In this document: one piece after another, positions 6,793 through 9,063 of the stretch
How the letters are laid out: the number at the start of each line of letters is the position of its first letter
Numbering within the stretch: position 1 is the stretch's first letter
Source: JAEXNA01 sp050486105
GTDB taxonomy: Bacteria > Vulcanimicrobiota > Xenobia > Xenobiales > JADMJV01
Reading direction: 5' to 3'
Assembly: GCA_050486105.1 (NCBI GenBank)
Contig: JBJHCR010000271.1
Coordinates: 1 to 9,063, forward strand
Length of the DNA stretch: 9,063 nt
Notes under the pieces: model-generated
Seen by the model: the letters and a program-made list of their open reading frames with translations, nothing else
Databases searched by the model: none
What the model was told of the DNA's origin: nothing
Made by a program: the position numbers and the translations under genes

Positions 6793-8136
6793 CTACTCTT
6801 GGGTGAGCTGCGCGATCTTGGCGTCGCACTCTTCTTGAGAGAGCACTCCCATGTCCACCAATTCTCGGAGCTTTGCAATCTTGGCCTGGTTGGGATCAAC
6901 CGGTGCCGCCGGAGGCTGGGGTTGTCCTTCTCCCCCGAGATGTTGGGTCTGCTGCCCTCCTGGCTGAGGCGGCTCCCCACCCTGAGGAGGGTAACCCCCT
7001 TGAGGTGGGTGACCACCCTGGGGCGGGTATCCCTGCTGAGGCGGATAACCTTGTTGAGGCGGGTGACCCTGCTGGGGCGGGTAACCACCTTGAGGTGGGT
7101 GACCACCCTGGGGCGGGTAACCCTGCTGAGGTGGATATCCCTGAGGCGGGTACCCGCCTTGGGGTGGGTAACCCTGCTGGGGAGGATAGCCTTGGGGGGG
7201 GTAACCCTGCTGGGGAGGGTAGCCTCCCCCACCCATATGCTGTTGCATCATGGCCGGGAACATCATGCCCATGCCGAGACCTGCTCCAGCCGACATCATG
7301 CCCCCGCCCGATCCTTGATTGTTAGCCATATCTCGCATGGCGTTAGCGGCCTGATACTGCTGATAGGCCCCAGGTCCGGTGACCCCCAGGGCGCCCATGC
7401 GTGCTCTCTGACGGAAAGCTTCTTGGATCTCTTCGGGCACCGAAACGTCTTGAATAAAGAAATCCCTGAGTTCTATCCCGTACTTGCCGAAATCGTCGCG
7501 CACCATGATCTTCATGGCCGCGGACATATCTTCCATACTGCTTCGGATCTTGGCGTAGGATTCAAAGGTGGATCCTACCAGGCTGTTGAGTTTCGTTCTG
7601 ATGCTACCCTTGAGGAAGTCGTTCAGGGTTTTTGAAGTATACAGCCGCTGTCCCACCACCAGATTGTTGAGAAAGTTGACAGGGTCGTTGATGTGAATGG
7701 AAAAAGTTCCAAATGCTCTCAATTGAACCCATCCTAAGTCAGGGTCCTTCATATCGATGGGATTCGGGGTTCCCCATTTCAGGTCCGTGATCACCGTCTG
7801 ATTGACGAAGTACACTTCAGCTACAAAAATGTTGTGACCACCGGCTACATGCTTGACCACGTTGCTCACCAAGGGTAGGTTTCCGGTCTCCAGGGTGTAG
7901 CGACCCGGACCGAAAGTGTCCATGGCTTTTCCGTCTCGGAAAAATATTGCCGTCAGTCCTTGCCGAACAACCAGTTGGGCACCCCATTTGATGTCTCCGG
8001 GTCCATTTTCAGGGAACCTCTTGACAAGGGTGTCTGGGGTGAAATCGGTCCAGTCGATGGCCTCGATCACTCCGTGAGTCATATTGGAGACCCCTTCTTT
8101 GGCCCCGGAAACTGCTTTTTTAAGTCGTCCAAACAT
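6793..8136 (-). CDS. SPFH (band 7) domain protein with (GYPPQ)n tail and C-terminal SHOCT module
   Basis: A 447-residue protein of the COG4260/YdjI-like SPFH family. Residues about 30-250 match the family: a VRQGLTAIFFRDGK strand pair, GPGRYTLET, VYFVNQ, TDLKWGTPNP and a following LRAFGTFSI strand. Residues 260-304 are Gly/Met/Gln-rich. Residues 305-394 are 15 units of GYPPQ with Q or G added and Y sometimes H or E. The last ~34 residues (414-447) look like a SHOCT module: IAKLRELVDMGVLSQEE. No transmembrane segment is visible, so it probably associates with the membrane as an oligomeric scaffold. In Bacillus subtilis the relative YdjI is encoded with the PspA homologue YdjF and acts in membrane-stress handling; a similar role here is inferred. 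The usual C-terminal zinc ribbon of some relatives is absent. The start has AAAGGA upstream, and only three bases separate it from the preceding stop, indicating coupling. The gene is terminated at 6743-6776. Confidence 0.92.
   Translation of the reverse strand: MFGRLKKAVSGAKEGVSNMTHGVIEAIDWTDFTPDTLVKRFPENGPGDIKWGAQLVVRQGLTAIFFRDGKAMDTFGPGRYTLETGNLPLVSNVVKHVAGGHNIFVAEVYFVNQTVITDLKWGTPNPIDMKDPDLGWVQLRAFGTFSIHINDPVNFLNNLVVGQRLYTSKTLNDFLKGSIRTKLNSLVGSTFESYAKIRSSMEDMSAAMKIMVRDDFGKYGIELRDFFIQDVSVPEEIQEAFRQRARMGALGVTGPGAYQQYQAANAMRDMANNQGSGGGMMSAGAGLGMGMMFPAMMQQHMGGGGYPPQQGYPPQGYPPQQGYPPQGGYPPQGYPPQQGYPPQGGHPPQGGYPPQQGHPPQQGYPPQQGYPPQGGHPPQGGYPPQGGEPPQPGGQQTQHLGGEGQPQPPAAPVDPNQAKIAKLRELVDMGVLSQEECDAKIAQLTQE
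6955..7224 (-). repeat. In-frame tandem repeat encoding 15 GYPPQ-type units
   Basis: A 270-base tandem repeat with a unit of 15 or 18 bases lies inside the SPFH gene. Units read GYPPQ, GYPPQQ, GYPPQG, GHPPQG, GHPPQQ and a terminal GEPPQP. Length variation in multiples of three preserves the frame, so copy number may differ between strains. Codons vary between units, implying the array is not brand new. The periodicity also keeps other frames open, producing false ORFs on both strands here. Confidence 0.92.
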
Positions 8137-8139
8137 GGG

Positions 8140-8673
8140 CTATTCCAATCCTTTCAAGATCTTGTCGCGAGTATCGACGTGACCATCTAAAGCGATCAAA
8201 GCGCTCCGGACCCTGGAAATCGACTGTACTACGTTATCCTTGGTCTCCGCAGCTTGACGCAGGGAATCGATCCCCTGGTCCAAGGCCTCCACATCATGGA
8301 GCATCGCCATGTCATGTTCATAGATTCGGTCAAGCAGAACGGTGTCGACCTCCACGGCCGAGAAGAAGCTCCCGCTCCCACTTACAGCTGTCTTGATACG
8401 CTGAGAGATGCGATCAATAAGGTTGTTGAGACCGTCCAAATCCGAGAGATACTTCATCCCACCGGATTTCAGAAGACCCTCCCCGATCTCCTGAATTACT
8501 CTCTTTTTGTCGACGAGTCTCTTGGCCACATATTCGCGGTGCACTCGGTCCGCATCCCGACGCTTTTCTCGATCCAAGTAGCCAGCGTATCCGGGAATCT
8601 TCTTCATCAATTCCTCGACCATCACACTTGGACCACTTCGGTTGTCGATTCGAAGGTCTGTAACTTCTTCCAT
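8140..8673 (-). CDS. Small charged helical protein encoded before the SPFH gene
   Basis: A 177-residue soluble protein with no signal peptide or membrane segment. It is rich in Asp, Glu, Lys and Arg. Residues 21-52 contain an IPGYAGYLDREKRRDADR-type stretch followed by a basic helix; I recall similar GY..REKRR(D/E)AD stretches in uncharacterised bacterial proteins, but cannot name a family. Residues 60-96 and 105-175 look mainly helical with heptad-like hydrophobic spacing, so coiled-coil assembly is plausible. It is not a recognisable PspA. ATG 8673 has a GTGAGGA ribosome site a few bases upstream. The SPFH gene starts three bases after its stop, so the two are probably made together and may act together at the membrane; partnership is inferred from gene order. 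Confidence 0.85.
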   Translation of the reverse strand: MEEVTDLRIDNRSGPSVMVEELMKKIPGYAGYLDREKRRDADRVHREYVAKRLVDKKRVIQEIGEGLLKSGGMKYLSDLDGLNNLIDRISQRIKTAVSGSGSFFSAVEVDTVLLDRIYEHDMAMLHDVEALDQGIDSLRQAAETKDNVVQSISRVRSALIALDGHVDTRDKILKGLE

Positions 8674-8708
8674 ATGTCCTCACTTTCTCGGGATGACTGA
8701 CCCCTTAC

Positions 8709-8737
8709 ACTATAATAAAAATTTCACCGGAATTCAA
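8709..8737 (-). promoter_or_regulatory. Sigma70-like promoter for the helical-protein/SPFH operon
   Basis: On the minus strand TTGAAT (8732-8737; four of six to TTGACA) and TATAGT (8709-8714; five of six to TATAAT) are separated by exactly 17 bases. Transcription should start near 8702, giving a leader of about 29 bases to ATG 8673. The -35 element overlaps the TGA stop (8734-8736) of the upstream DUF5693 gene. Confidence 0.6.
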
Positions 8738-9063
8738 TCACTATTAGGCGCTTCACCGGCACTCTTCGACACCGGTGCCGTCCACGCCCGCCAAACAACC
8801 CGAAAAACTCCCCATAGGGCACAGCCAAAGACCGCTCCCAAGGCCACTCCCAGGAGCACTCGAACTAGGGTCACCTGGAGTGCGGTGTGCAAATGAGCGA
8901 AGGTATCTACGATTCCGGCCTGGCCAATGCCCGCCAAGAGTACAAACAGGAGACTCCCCAGGAAGCCCGCTTTAGTGGCGATCAAGGGAAGGCACACCAA
9001 GGCGGGATGAGCCAGCAAGAACTCCTTAAAACGGGGGCGAACGCCCAACATCTGGTCCAACAC
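8734..9063 (-). CDS. DUF5693-type membrane protein, C-terminal end only (partial at right edge)
   Basis: Only the last 109 residues are visible; the reading frame is open to the window edge. The GTG codon at 9063 is probably internal (Val) rather than a start. The piece has the C-terminal signature of DUF5693 proteins: LGVRPRFKEFLLAHP, then a hydrophobic segment (about 20-50), VDTFAHLHTALQVTL, and a second hydrophobic segment (about 66-90), ending in a short hydrophilic tail. Family members are integral membrane proteins of roughly 600-700 residues, often encoded beside the polysaccharide pyruvyltransferase CsaB and probably linked to surface-polymer export or attachment; their biochemical role is not established. 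Its stop codon overlaps the promoter of the next operon, and no separate terminator follows it. Confidence 0.8.
   Translation of the reverse strand: MLDQMLGVRPRFKEFLLAHPALVCLPLIATKAGFLGSLLFVLLAGIGQAGIVDTFAHLHTALQVTLVRVLLGVALGAVFGCALWGVFRVVWRAWTAPVSKSAGEAPNSD

Noticed and set aside
6660..7232. A minus-strand frame of 190 codons whose TGA overlaps the next gene's ATG
   Set aside because: It begins in the repeat array in another frame and runs through the SPFH stop and the strong terminator. The ATGA overlap looks like chance.
6760..7635. A plus-strand frame with Leu-Arg-Val/Gly-Arg-Val repeats
   Set aside because: The repetition is the complement of the GYPPQ-coding array, which keeps several frames free of stops. 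The flanking parts show no protein-like pattern.

Overview
The window reads as a bacterial chromosome segment of moderately high G+C in which every supported gene lies on the minus strand. Reading in the direction of transcription (right to left): the C-terminal end of a DUF5693-type membrane protein (partial at the right edge); a two-gene operon of a small charged helical protein and an SPFH-domain protein with a (GYPPQ)n tail and a C-terminal SHOCT module; an exported low-complexity protein with two similar small beta-rich modules; an exported 3D-domain (cell-wall-type) protein; a 1,169-residue multidomain aminotransferase fusion; and an AstD-like aldehyde dehydrogenase cut by the left edge. 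No RNA genes, insertion sequences, CRISPR arrays or phage genes were seen. The organism cannot be named. DUF5693, 3D-domain and YdjI-like SPFH proteins are reminiscent of Firmicutes and neighbouring phyla, but this is a weak placement.

Transcription units: a good sigma70-like promoter (8709-8737) sits over the stop codon of the DUF5693 gene and should drive the helical-protein/SPFH pair, which ends at a clear intrinsic terminator (6743-6776). The exported protein gene then has its own weak candidate promoter and ends at a second hairpin plus T-tract (5452-5487). The 3D gene follows a leader with three inverted repeats. The fusion gene begins 96 bases after the 3D gene and is separated from the dehydrogenase gene by a single base, so these last two are almost certainly translated together.

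The most interesting part is 1-4610. The fusion protein carries, in order, an unrecognised N-terminal region, a class III PLP aminotransferase with a complete catalytic set, a GNAT acyltransferase, and a second aminotransferase fold that has lost both the PLP lysine and the pyridine-binding aspartate. The dead copy keeps a Ser-Thr-Trp loop of the kind that contacts the partner subunit's cofactor, while the live copy appears to have lost it. This suggests an internal pseudo-dimer with one working active site. Together with the AstD-like dehydrogenase, the pair contains the activities needed for an acyl-protected route of omega-amino acid breakdown (acyl transfer, omega-transamination, semialdehyde oxidation), analogous to the arginine succinyltransferase pathway but organised differently. 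The substrate is inferred, not shown.
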